Below, piece by piece: positions 15,591 through 23,525 of a stretch of 64,000 bases of DNA. This DNA is from Micromonospora pattaloongensis (lineage in GTDB: Bacteria > Actinomycetota > Actinomycetes > Mycobacteriales > Micromonosporaceae). Where the stretch lies: the NCBI RefSeq assembly GCF_900107255.1, contig NZ_FNPH01000009.1, positions 62,001 to 126,000 on the forward strand, given 5' to 3'. Within the stretch, counting starts at the first letter, position 1, and each line of letters opens with the position of its first letter. A model generated the notes under the pieces. That model had not been told where the DNA came from and searched no databases. It saw only the letters and a program-made list of their open reading frames with translations. The translations under genes were made by a program, and so were the position numbers.

Positions 15591-16808
15591 ATGCCGAAGG
15601 GTAAGGCGAAGGCGGCCGCGTTGGTCGCCGCCGCCGCACTCCTGCTCAGCGCGTGCAGCGCGGGGCAGGACAGTGAGGGCGGCGCCAGCAAGTACGACCC
15701 CTCCAAGCCCATCCCGGGCTCGGACAAGGGCAGCTTCACGGCCACGGCCGCAGAGATCAAGGAAGCGCTCAAGACCGACCCGTGGTGGTACCCGACCCTC
15801 TTCGTCGACTGCAAGGACGCGGCGACCAAGGCCGAGGGCTGCAACGGTGAACGGACCGAGGGCGTCTACAACGCGATTCCCAAGGACCTGGTCTCGAAGC
15901 GGTGGAAGATCTGCTTCGCGGTGCCGCACGTCTCCGACCCGTACTGGGTCGCCGCGGACTTCGGCGCCGTCGAGGAGGCCCGCCGGCTCGGCGTCGACCT
16001 CGACGTCTACGAGGCCGGTGGCTACACCGAGCTGTCGAAGCAGCTGAACCAGATCGACGACTGCGTCTCCTCGGGCGCGGAGGCGATCGTCATCGGCGCG
16101 ATCAGCTTCAACGGGCTGGACGCGAAGGTCGAGCAGCTGGTCGACCAGGGGATCGTCGTCATCGACGGCCTCAACGGCATCTCCAACCCGAAGGTCAGCG
16201 GCCGCGCGGTGCTGAACTGGCGGGAGATGGGCGGCGCGGTCGGCGACTACCTCAAGAAGCAGAACAAGAGCGAGAAGGTCGCCTGGTTCCCCGGCCCGCC
16301 CGGCGCCGGCTGGGCCGAGGACGCGACGGCCGGCTTCAACGACGCCATCAAGGGCGCGCCGGTCAGCGTCGCCGCGACCAAGTACGGCGACACCTCCAAG
16401 GAGGTGCAGCTCAAGCTGCTGGAGGACACTCTGCAGGCCGACCCGGGCATCTCGGTGATCGCCGGCACCGCGGTGACGGCCGACGCGGCGGTCGCCGGCA
16501 ACGTCGGCGGCGGCAAGGCGAAGATCTACGCCGACTACCTCATCCCGTCGACGTTCGACGCGATCAAGGACGGCAAGGTCACCTGCGGTGTCTCGGACCA
16601 GCCCGTGATCCAGGCGCGGATGGCCATCGACATGGCCGTCCGCCTGCTGGAGAAGATCCCGCTGGACGACCAGAAAGGCCGCGCCTTCCCCGCACCGAAG
16701 CTGGTCTGCGGTCCGGACGCCGGCGCGGACGCCAACCTCGACTCCTTCATCCCGGAGACGACGTTCGCCCCCGCCGACTTCAAGCCGGTCTTCCGGGTCA
16801 CCAAGTGA
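15591..16808 (+). CDS. Sugar-type ABC importer solute-binding lipoprotein, TorT/RbsB-like
   Basis: 405 residues. A lipoprotein signal ends in LLLSAC with Cys22 as lipid anchor. The mature part is a type I periplasmic-binding fold: KICFAVPHVSDPYWVAADFG, DLDVYEAGGYTELSKQ, AIVIGAISFNGLDAKV and VVIDGLNGI. The PHVSDPYW and EAGGY motifs recall TorT, a branch of the RbsB superfamily. It should capture a small solute outside the membrane and deliver it to the permease encoded two genes downstream. The ATG follows GGAG at 15583-15586 region. Gap to the ATPase gene is 21 nt. Confidence 0.88.
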   Translation: MPKGKAKAAALVAAAALLLSACSAGQDSEGGASKYDPSKPIPGSDKGSFTATAAEIKEALKTDPWWYPTLFVDCKDAATKAEGCNGERTEGVYNAIPKDLVSKRWKICFAVPHVSDPYWVAADFGAVEEARRLGVDLDVYEAGGYTELSKQLNQIDDCVSSGAEAIVIGAISFNGLDAKVEQLVDQGIVVIDGLNGISNPKVSGRAVLNWREMGGAVGDYLKKQNKSEKVAWFPGPPGAGWAEDATAGFNDAIKGAPVSVAATKYGDTSKEVQLKLLEDTLQADPGISVIAGTAVTADAAVAGNVGGGKAKIYADYLIPSTFDAIKDGKVTCGVSDQPVIQARMAIDMAVRLLEKIPLDDQKGRAFPAPKLVCGPDAGADANLDSFIPETTFAPADFKPVFRVTK

Positions 16809-16829
16809 GCCCGAGCCGATAGAGAAGGA

Positions 16830-18380
16830 ATGATGACGCATCACGAGGAGGGCGTGGTTCTCCGCGCCGAACGGATCACGAAACGGTATCTGGGTGTCAA
16901 GGCACTCGACCAGGTCTCCTTCGACCTGCGCCGAGGCGAGATCCACGCCCTTCTCGGGGAGAACGGCGCCGGAAAGTCGACGCTGATCAAGACGATCTCC
17001 GGGTCGGTCCGGCAGGACGAGGGCATCATCTCGATCAACGGCCGGCAGCTCGGCGCCCTGACCCCCACCACCGCGGCCGCGCACGGCGTCGGCACGGTCT
17101 TCCAGGAGATGAGCCTCGTCCCGGCGCTCTCCATCGCGGAGAACATCTTCCTGGGACACGAACAGCGCCGGGCGGGACTGCTGGACAAGCGGCGGATGCT
17201 CGCCGGCGCCAAGCAGGCGCTCGCCCGCATCGGCGTCGACCTCGACCCGCGTACCCCGGTCGCCGGGTTGTCCCGCGCGCAGATGCAGCTCGTGGAGATC
17301 GCCCGGGTGCTGCACCGCCGGTCGGACATCCTGATTCTGGATGAGCCGACCGCGTCGCTGAGCCTCGGTGAGGCCCGACGGCTCTTCGAGATCATTACCG
17401 AGCTGCGCGCGCAGGGCATCGGCATCATCTACATCTCGCACCGGCTCGCCGAGATCAAGGAGCTGGCCGACCGGGTCACGGTGCTCCGTGACGGCCAGAA
17501 GATCGGCACGATCGCCGCGGCCGGGGTGACCGACGACAGGCTCGTCGAGATGATGTCCGGACGGACGCTGGAGAAGCTCTACCCCCGCATCGAGCCGCGT
17601 CCCGGGAAGGTGCGGCTGCGCGTGTCGGGGCTGAGCGGCCCGCTGCTGCGGGACGTCTCCTTCGAGGTCGCGGCGGGCGAGATCGTCGGCCTGGCCGGGC
17701 TGGTCGGCTCGGGCAAGTCCGAGATCGGCCGGGCCTGCTTCGGTCTGGAGCCGCTGACGGGCGGCACCGTCGAGATCGACGGGCGCCCGCTGAGCAAGCC
17801 GAGCCCGAAGCGCGCGATGCGACAGGGCATGATCTACTACCCGGCCGACCGCCACCAGGAGGGGCTGGTGACGACCGGGACGCTGCGGGACAACATCACG
17901 CTGCCCTCCATCGCGGCCGGCACCATGTCGCGGTTCGGCGTGCTGAACCGGCGCGAGGGGGCGGCGCGGACCAACCGGGTCGTCGAGGCTCTGTCGATCA
18001 AGCCGGCCGATCCGGGCCGTTCCATCCTGGGCTTCTCCGGCGGAAACCAGCAGAAGGCGCTGCTGGCGCGCTCCTTCGCGAAGAGCTTCCCCGTCCACGT
18101 CTTCGACGAGCCCACCGTCGGCATCGACATCGGCGCGAAGTCGGACGTCTACGAATACCTGAACAGCCTGTGCGAGCAGGGCGCCGCGGTGGTGCTCATC
18201 TCGTCGGACACCGAGGAGATCCTCGGCATGTCCCACCGCATCTACGCGGTTCGTGAGGGACGGATCGTGGCCGACCTGCGCGGCGACGACCTGACCGAGG
18301 AAAACGTCGTCCGCGCGTTCTTCGGCTCGCGCGACGCTTCTGTCACTTCAGGGAGTGTGCACCGTGACCAGTCCGCTTGA
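16830..18380 (+). CDS. Double-domain ABC importer ATPase, RbsA/MglA-like
   Basis: 516 residues with two ATPase cassettes. Cassette 1 has Walker A GENGAGKST, a signature-like LSRAQMQLVEIARVL and Walker B LILDEPTAS. Cassette 2 has the degenerate Walker A GLVGSGKSE, the signature LGFSGGNQQKALLARS and VFDEPTVG. This pairing of a divergent first signature and a degenerate second P-loop is typical of the carbohydrate-uptake type 2 family. It powers the adjoining permease. GAAGGA precedes the start; ATG 16833 is a close alternative. The C-terminus overlaps the permease start by 17 bp. Confidence 0.92.
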   Translation: MMTHHEEGVVLRAERITKRYLGVKALDQVSFDLRRGEIHALLGENGAGKSTLIKTISGSVRQDEGIISINGRQLGALTPTTAAAHGVGTVFQEMSLVPALSIAENIFLGHEQRRAGLLDKRRMLAGAKQALARIGVDLDPRTPVAGLSRAQMQLVEIARVLHRRSDILILDEPTASLSLGEARRLFEIITELRAQGIGIIYISHRLAEIKELADRVTVLRDGQKIGTIAAAGVTDDRLVEMMSGRTLEKLYPRIEPRPGKVRLRVSGLSGPLLRDVSFEVAAGEIVGLAGLVGSGKSEIGRACFGLEPLTGGTVEIDGRPLSKPSPKRAMRQGMIYYPADRHQEGLVTTGTLRDNITLPSIAAGTMSRFGVLNRREGAARTNRVVEALSIKPADPGRSILGFSGGNQQKALLARSFAKSFPVHVFDEPTVGIDIGAKSDVYEYLNSLCEQGAAVVLISSDTEEILGMSHRIYAVREGRIVADLRGDDLTEENVVRAFFGSRDASVTSGSVHRDQSA

Positions 18381-19416
18381 CCTGGACGATCGCTCGTCCG
18401 CGCCGGAGAACGGGCAGGTGGTCGGCAAGCAGAACCCGCCGGCGCCCGCGGCGGGCCCGTCGCGGCTCGTCAGCGCGCTGCTGCGGGTCGGGCTGCTCCC
18501 GGTGCTGCTCGTCGCCGGCGTCGCGGTCTTCGCCTCGATCGAGCCGCGGTTCCTGACCCCGCTCAACGGCACGAACATCGGTCGCCAGCTCTCCTTCCTG
18601 CTCATCATCACGATGGCGCAGATGCTCGTCCTGGTGACCGCCGAGATCGACATGTCCGTCGGCTCCACCATCGCGCTGACCAGCGTGGTGTCGAGCATGG
18701 TGATGGTCAGGGTCGGCGGCGACGGCGGCGGGCCCGTGCTGGCCGGCCTGCTCGCCGGCCTCGGGGTGGGCCTGGTCATCGGGTTGATCAACGGGATCAT
18801 CGTCGCGAAATTCCGGGTGCCGTCGTTCATCGTGACGATCGGCAGCGGCGCGGTCGCCTTCGGCGTGGCGCTGATGCTCTCCAGCGGCAGCCCGATCACC
18901 GGCCTGCCCAAGTCGTTCACCAAGGCGCTCGGCAACTCCGACATCGCCGGCGTGCCGCTCTCCCTGGTGATCGCCCTCGGGGTGTTCGCGCTGCTGTACC
19001 TGCTGCTCAACTGGACCACCGTCGGCCGTTACTTCTACGCCGTCGGCGGTGGCGAGAACGCCGCCCGGCTCGTCGGCGTCCCGGTGTTCCGGAGCAAGGT
19101 GCTGGCCTTCGTGCTGTGCAGCACCCTGACCTCGCTGGCGGCGGTCCTGCTCACCGCCCGCGTCTCCTCCGGCGAGCCGAACCTCGGCTCCGAGTTCGTG
19201 ATCCTGTCGATCGCGGCGGCGGTGCTCGGCGGCACGTCGTTCTTCGGCGGCGAGGGCCGGCTCGGCATGGTCGCCATCGGCGCGCTGTTCCTGGTGGTGC
19301 TCTCCAACGGCATGAACCTGATCCGGGTCTCCAGCTACACCCAGCAGGTCGTCCTCGGCGTGCTGCTCGTCAGCGCGGTCGTGATCGACCGGCTGCGGCG
19401 CCGGACCGCCCGCTGA
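18364..19416 (+). CDS. ABC importer permease, RbsC-like
   Basis: 350 residues. A ~35-residue Pro/Ala-rich cytoplasmic tail is followed by eight or more membrane helices. The BPD_transp_2 motifs include LVTAEIDMSVGSTIALTSV, LINGIIVAKFRVPSFIVTIG, AARLVGVPVFRSKVLAFV (the coupling loop) and AAAVLGGTSFFGGEGRLG. It forms the channel for the solute caught by the lipoprotein at 15591. The GTG at 18364 is chosen because AGGGAG (18350-18355) lies 8 nt upstream; this overlaps the ATPase reading frame, so the two are coupled. Confidence 0.9.
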   Translation: MTSPLDLDDRSSAPENGQVVGKQNPPAPAAGPSRLVSALLRVGLLPVLLVAGVAVFASIEPRFLTPLNGTNIGRQLSFLLIITMAQMLVLVTAEIDMSVGSTIALTSVVSSMVMVRVGGDGGGPVLAGLLAGLGVGLVIGLINGIIVAKFRVPSFIVTIGSGAVAFGVALMLSSGSPITGLPKSFTKALGNSDIAGVPLSLVIALGVFALLYLLLNWTTVGRYFYAVGGGENAARLVGVPVFRSKVLAFVLCSTLTSLAAVLLTARVSSGEPNLGSEFVILSIAAAVLGGTSFFGGEGRLGMVAIGALFLVVLSNGMNLIRVSSYTQQVVLGVLLVSAVVIDRLRRRTAR

Positions 19417-19430
19417 CAAACCCTGAGAAA

Positions 19431-19473
19431 GCCGCTGGCCGGACCGGTCTCCCCTTCCGGTCCGGCCAGCGGC
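19431..19473 (+). terminator. Strong hairpin between permease and aldehyde dehydrogenase genes
   Basis: GCCGCTGGCCGGACCGG (19431-19447) and its perfect complement (19457-19473) form a 17-bp stem with a 9-nt pyrimidine loop, 15 nt after the permease stop and 35 nt before the next start. No T-tract follows. Being inside a same-strand gene series, it may be a partial terminator or an mRNA-stabilising 3' end that lowers expression of the dehydrogenase. Confidence 0.6.
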
Positions 19474-19508
19474 GCCTGGCGTACAACCTGAGGAGAAGTG
19501 GCGAGTCG

Positions 19509-20951
19509 ATGAGCGACGCACGCAGTTTCTGGGTGGCCGGACAGGCCGCGGTGGGCGAGCGGACCTTCGAGGTGCGGCACCCGTACGACGGCCGGCTGGT
19601 CGCCTCGGTGTCGGTGCCGACCCCGGCACAGGTGGACGCGGCGGTGTCCGCGGCGCGCGCGGTCGCGGACGAGGCCGCGGCGATGCCGGCGTACGCCCGG
19701 GCCGAGGCGCTGCACCACGTGGCGAACCGGCTCGCCGAGCGCAGCGAGGAGATCGCCCGCCTGATCACCGCCGAGAACGGCAAGCCGGTGAAGTGGGCGC
19801 GCGGCGAGGTGACCCGCGCGATCTCGACCTTCCGCTGGGCGGCCGAGGAGGCGCGGCGCTGGTCCGGGGACCTGCAGCGGCTGGACACCGACCCGGCGGC
19901 CGTCGGCCGAATCGCGCTCACCCGCCGCTTCCCGCGCGGCCCGGTCCTGGCGATCGCCCCGTTCAACTTCCCGCTCAACCTGGTGGCGCACAAGGTCGCC
20001 CCGGCGATCGCCGTCGGCGCCCCGGTCATCATCAAGCCGGCGCCGAAGACGCCGCTCTCCGCCCTGGTCCTCGGCGAACTGCTCGCCGAGACGGCGCTGC
20101 CGGCCGGGATGTGGTCGGTGCTGCCCCTGCCCAATGAGGAGACCGCGGCGCTGGTGACCGACCCGCGGCTGCCGGTGGTGTCGTTCACCGGCTCCGGCCC
20201 CGTGGGCTGGGCGATCCAGAAGACGGTGCCGCACAAGCACGTCACGCTCGAACTCGGCGGCAACGCCGCCGCGGTGGTCTGCCCCGACTGGTCCAGCGAG
20301 GCCGACCTCGACGTCGCCGCCGGCCGCATCGCCACCTTCGCCACGTACCAGGCCGGCCAGTCCTGCATCTCGGTGCAGCGGGTCATCGCCGACCGGAGCA
20401 TCGCCGGGGCGCTCGCCGCCCGGGTCGCCGCCGCGGTCGCGGCCCAGCGCACCGGCGACCCCTGGGACGACAGCACGGACGTGGGCCCGCTGATCGACGA
20501 GGCGGCCGCGATCCGGGTGCAGAGCTGGGTCGACGAGGCGGTGGCGGCCGGCGCGCGCGTGCTGACCGGCGGGACCCGCGACGGCGCCACCGTGGCGCCC
20601 ACCGTGCTGGTGGACGTGCCGGCCGACGCGAAGGTGTCCTGCGAGGAGGTCTTCGGGCCGGTGCTGGTGATCGAGGCGGTCGACGGCGTGGACGCGGCGT
20701 TCGCGCGGGTCAACGACTCCCGGTACGGGCTGCAGGCCGGGGTGTTCACGCGGGACCTGCAGATCGCGTTCCGCGCGCACCGTGAGCTGGAGGTCGGCGG
20801 CGTGGTCATCGGCGACGTGCCGAGCTACCGCGCCGACCAGATGCCGTACGGCGGGGTGAAGGAGTCCGGCGTGGGGCGCGAGGGCGTCCGGTACGCGATG
20901 GAGGACTACACGTACGAGCGGGTCCTGGTCCTGACCGGGCTCCCGCTGTAG
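19509..20951 (+). CDS. NAD(P)-dependent aldehyde dehydrogenase
   Basis: 480 residues, the normal length for the ALDH superfamily. Motifs in order: PFNFPLNLVAHKVAPA, KPAPKTPLSALVL, VVSFTGSGPVGW (cofactor loop), the general base Glu248 in LELGGNAA, and the catalytic Cys286 in AGQSCISVQRV. EEVFGPVL and YGGVKESGVGREG follow. It oxidises an aldehyde to an acid; the substrate could be a semialdehyde made from the product of the operon's oxygenase. The ATG at 19509 is the first usable start after AGGAG, though the 13-nt gap is long. Confidence 0.9.
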   Translation: MSDARSFWVAGQAAVGERTFEVRHPYDGRLVASVSVPTPAQVDAAVSAARAVADEAAAMPAYARAEALHHVANRLAERSEEIARLITAENGKPVKWARGEVTRAISTFRWAAEEARRWSGDLQRLDTDPAAVGRIALTRRFPRGPVLAIAPFNFPLNLVAHKVAPAIAVGAPVIIKPAPKTPLSALVLGELLAETALPAGMWSVLPLPNEETAALVTDPRLPVVSFTGSGPVGWAIQKTVPHKHVTLELGGNAAAVVCPDWSSEADLDVAAGRIATFATYQAGQSCISVQRVIADRSIAGALAARVAAAVAAQRTGDPWDDSTDVGPLIDEAAAIRVQSWVDEAVAAGARVLTGGTRDGATVAPTVLVDVPADAKVSCEEVFGPVLVIEAVDGVDAAFARVNDSRYGLQAGVFTRDLQIAFRAHRELEVGGVVIGDVPSYRADQMPYGGVKESGVGREGVRYAMEDYTYERVLVLTGLPL

Positions 20952-20973
20952 CGGCCGGCTACCCTTCGGCGAC

Positions 20974-21465
20974 GTGGAGACGTTGACAGCGGGCAGCGAG
21001 ATCCCGGTGCGGTTGGTGAAGGCGCCGCGCCCGGACGTGACGTACCCGGCGGTGGTGCTCGCCGACGACGGCACGCACCTGGTGGTGCGCGCCCCGTGGG
21101 CGGGCGCCGACTGCCGCGACTTCGGGTTCGTCCGCTTCGAGCGCGGCGACGTGTTCACCGAGCACTACTGGCGGGACCGGTGGTACTCGGTGAAGGAGGT
21201 GCGGTCCGCCGACGGCGCGCTGAAGGGCTGGTACTGCGACGTCACCCGGCCGGCCCGGGTGCGCGACGGCGGGCTGGTCGTGGCCGACCTCGACCTGGAC
21301 CTGTGGTGCTCGGCCGACGGCGCGACGGTGCTGCGGCTGGACGAGGACGAGTTCGCCGCGAGCGGCCTGGCCGAGCGCGACCCCGAGGCCGCCGCCCGGG
21401 CCCGCCTCGCCCTGGACGAGCTCGAGGATCTGGCCCGCCGCGCCGCCCTCCCCGCACTTCCCTGA
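20974..21465 (+). CDS. DUF402 family protein
   Basis: 163 residues matching DUF402 (nucleoside di/triphosphatase-like fold): RFERGDVFTEHYWRDRWYSVKEV, LKGWYCDVTRPARV, VADLDLDLWCSADG and a final LDEDEFAASGL segment. Related proteins hydrolyse nucleoside di- or triphosphates or act on fluoronucleosides; no specific role can be given here. A TACCCT box (20960-20965) lies 8 nt before the GTG and there is no ribosome binding site, so translation from a leaderless message is likely. It thus has its own promoter despite following the catabolic operon. Confidence 0.75.
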   Translation: METLTAGSEIPVRLVKAPRPDVTYPAVVLADDGTHLVVRAPWAGADCRDFGFVRFERGDVFTEHYWRDRWYSVKEVRSADGALKGWYCDVTRPARVRDGGLVVADLDLDLWCSADGATVLRLDEDEFAASGLAERDPEAAARARLALDELEDLARRAALPALP

Positions 21466-21537
21466 TCACAACGACCTTGGAGTTATGGCGGGGATTCGCA
21501 CCCTTCGTGGAGCCATAACTCCAAGGTCGTCGTGATC
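21464..21537. repeat. Long extragenic palindrome (26-bp arms) between convergent genes
   Basis: Arms 21464-21489 and 21512-21537 are reverse complements over 26 bp with one mismatch, around a 22-nt loop; each contains CCTTGGAGTTATGG or its complement. The arms are much less GC-rich than the genome. The element sits between convergent stop codons and so can end transcription from both sides. Its sequence is of the kind I remember as repeated in Micromonospora intergenic DNA, which would make it a repetitive extragenic palindrome; only one copy is present in this window. Confidence 0.75.
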
Positions 21538-21545
21538 GTGGCGCG

Positions 21546-22040
21546 TCAGACCATCGCGCTGACGGCCTTCTTCAGGCTGTCGCTGGGGCGACGGGGCGCG
21601 TTCTGCTGCATCTTCGCCATCTGCTCGCCCATCTCCTGCAGCTGCTTGCGGTCCATCCCCTCACGCACCTTGGGGAACCACTCGGTCTCCTCCTCCTCGA
21701 TGTGGTGCAGCATGGTCTCCATCAGCACCGTCGCCTTCGCGGCGTAGCGCTCGTCGTCGGGGCTCATCTCCGCCAGCTCCGCGGCGAGCACGTCCGCCAC
21801 GTGGTGCTCCTGGTAGGACTCCAGCACCGCGGACTCCAGCCCCGGGCACATCTGCCGGGTGATCGGGTACATGCACTCGTTCTCCAGGTACGTGTGCACG
21901 GTGAGCGCCTCGTTGATCTGATCCACCATCTGCTGCATCTGCTGCGGCGTGGCGGTCTCCGCGTTCTTCTGGAATTTCTGGAACAGCGCCCGGATCTCCT
22001 TGTGCTGGCTGATCAGAAAGTCGATGGCATCGGCAGGCAT
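21546..22040 (-). CDS. Hemerythrin HHE cation-binding domain protein
   Basis: 164 residues, all-helical. The metal-binding residues of the HHE fold appear in order: His13 in SQHKEIRALF, HTYLENECMYP, EHHVADVL and LHHIEEEETEWFP. Such proteins carry a non-haem di-iron centre that binds oxygen or senses nitric oxide and redox state, and are common stress proteins in actinobacteria. The ATG at 22040 is fixed by GAGGAGG 7 nt upstream; a longer in-frame reading would translate across this site. Confidence 0.9.
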   Translation of the reverse strand: MPADAIDFLISQHKEIRALFQKFQKNAETATPQQMQQMVDQINEALTVHTYLENECMYPITRQMCPGLESAVLESYQEHHVADVLAAELAEMSPDDERYAAKATVLMETMLHHIEEEETEWFPKVREGMDRKQLQEMGEQMAKMQQNAPRRPSDSLKKAVSAMV

Positions 22041-22143
22041 GCGAGAACCTCCTCGGTAGTGGTGCCGCGACGTACCCGCGGCGCCGCCCCACAAACGGGC
22101 CGAACCGCCACAACCCGGCGCCCGAACGTCCCCCGCCCGGTCC

Positions 22144-22656
22144 TCAGATCGCCGCCGCCCGGGCCACCTTCCAGTCCGCCCCGACCGGCACCATCGTCAG
22201 CACCACCCGGTTCTGGTCCACCTTCTCCCCCGCGGTGCTCACGTTGCGCCGGTACTGGTTGAGATAGACCAGCAGCTCCACCCGGTCCGCGGTCGCGGTC
22301 ACCACGCCGGTCGCCGAGACCTCCGCCAGCACCACCGCCTGCTGCTTGGTGGCCGTCTCCTTCAGCGCCGCGGTCGTCTGGGCGTACTCGTCGGCGAACT
22401 CGCCGGTCACGAACGTCCGTCCGTTCGCGACGCTGGCGTCGAAGGTCCGGTAGTCGTACGAGAAGATCGCCTTCGCGGCGGCGGTGGCGGTGGCCAGCGA
22501 CGACCGCACGGCCGCGTCGCGCTGCTGCGCGCGGTGCTGGCCGTGCCACGCCGACCCGGCGGCGATCGCCGCGAGCAGCGTCGCGGCCACCAGGACGGGA
22601 ACCAGGGGGATCCGGCGCGGGCGCAGCCGCCGCACCAACCCGGAAACGGTACGCAT
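22144..22656 (-). CDS. Mce-associated membrane protein 2
   Basis: 170 residues: a basic N-terminus, one transmembrane helix (about 20-40, VPVLVAATLLAAIAAGS) and an outside domain with KAIFSYDYRTFDASVANG and TGEFADEYAQT, the pattern of Mce-associated (Mas) proteins. These are thought to stabilise the Mce lipid importer. The ATG at 22656 is chosen because GTGGAGG lies 5 nt upstream; a GTG four codons earlier directly abuts the stop of the previous gene. It is the last gene of the Mce operon. Confidence 0.82.
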   Translation of the reverse strand: MRTVSGLVRRLRPRRIPLVPVLVAATLLAAIAAGSAWHGQHRAQQRDAAVRSSLATATAAAKAIFSYDYRTFDASVANGRTFVTGEFADEYAQTTAALKETATKQQAVVLAEVSATGVVTATADRVELLVYLNQYRRNVSTAGEKVDQNRVVLTMVPVGADWKVARAAAI

Positions 22657-22668
22657 GTCAGCCTCCAC

Positions 22669-23502
22669 CTAACCGACGAACTGCAGCCGGGACACGAGCC
22701 ACGCGCCGGAGTCGGCGTCGCGCGTCATGTCCACCTGGATCCGGTAGTGCGACGGGCGCCCGTCGGGCGCGTTCACGTTCTTCACGGTCGCGTCGATCGC
22801 CACCAGCACCACCGCGGAACGGTGGTCGCCGGAGACCAGGCCGGCGCGCAGCACCGTCCCCCGCGACTCGACCTTGTTCTCCACCACCGCCGCCCGCACC
22901 TGCGCCTGACCGCGGTCGAACTGCTCCTTGAACTCGCCCGTGGCGCCGGCGGAGATCCGCTGCAGGTCGCGGTCGACGCTAGAGGCGCTCACCGAGACGA
23001 AGTTGACGGTGGTCTGCCTGGCCGCCGCGACCGCCGCGGCGTGCGCCGCGGTCAGCGTCCGGTCGGCGTACCAGCGCTGACCGAGGACGCCGGCCGCGGC
23101 CAGCGCGGCGGCGAGCGCGATCAGCAGCAGTCCCACCAGCACGCGCCGCCGCCGCGTCGGCGCCGCCGCCGCGGCGCCGTCCGACGCGCGCCCGTCCGTT
23201 CCGGGCTCGTCCGGCGCGCTACCGTCCGCGGCCGGTCCGCCGTCGGCGGGCGGGTCCGCCGCGGGCGCCGGCTGCCGCCCGGCCGCCGGCGTCTGCGATT
23301 CCTTCCCGGACCGCCGCGACGCCGGTGGCGAGACGCCGTCGTCCCGGACGGGCTCCTCGTCGATCGTCTTCAGCAGCGCCTCGACCGGCTCGCCCGGACC
23401 CGGCAGGTGCCGGGTGAAGGCGCGTCGCCGCCGGTTCGGCGTCGGCGTGCCGGGCTTCGCGCCCTTGATCAGTCTCAACGTGCGTTCCTCACGGGTCGGC
23501 AT
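22669..23502 (-). CDS. Mce-associated membrane protein 1
   Basis: 277 residues. A long disordered N-terminal half rich in Pro/Ala/Asp/Gly (about 30-115) precedes one transmembrane helix (RRVLVGLLLIALAAALAAAGV) and a Mas-type outside domain (QTTVNFVSVSASSVDRDLQR, ATGEFKEQFDRGQAQ, SHYRIQVDMTRD). The domain has the same order of motifs as the next gene, so the two may form a pair. The ATG at 23502 follows AAGGAGG. It lies 23 nt after mceF in the operon. Confidence 0.82.
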   Translation of the reverse strand: MPTREERTLRLIKGAKPGTPTPNRRRRAFTRHLPGPGEPVEALLKTIDEEPVRDDGVSPPASRRSGKESQTPAAGRQPAPAADPPADGGPAADGSAPDEPGTDGRASDGAAAAAPTRRRRVLVGLLLIALAAALAAAGVLGQRWYADRTLTAAHAAAVAAARQTTVNFVSVSASSVDRDLQRISAGATGEFKEQFDRGQAQVRAAVVENKVESRGTVLRAGLVSGDHRSAVVLVAIDATVKNVNAPDGRPSHYRIQVDMTRDADSGAWLVSRLQFVG

Positions 23503-23525
23503 CGCCGCCTCCTTCGGTTCGCCGG

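Noticed and set aside
14358-18236. 1292-residue minus-strand frame opposite the oxygenase-transporter genes
   Set aside because: It is the antisense shadow of three conserved genes, rich in His/Arg/Asp/Val without any family motif.
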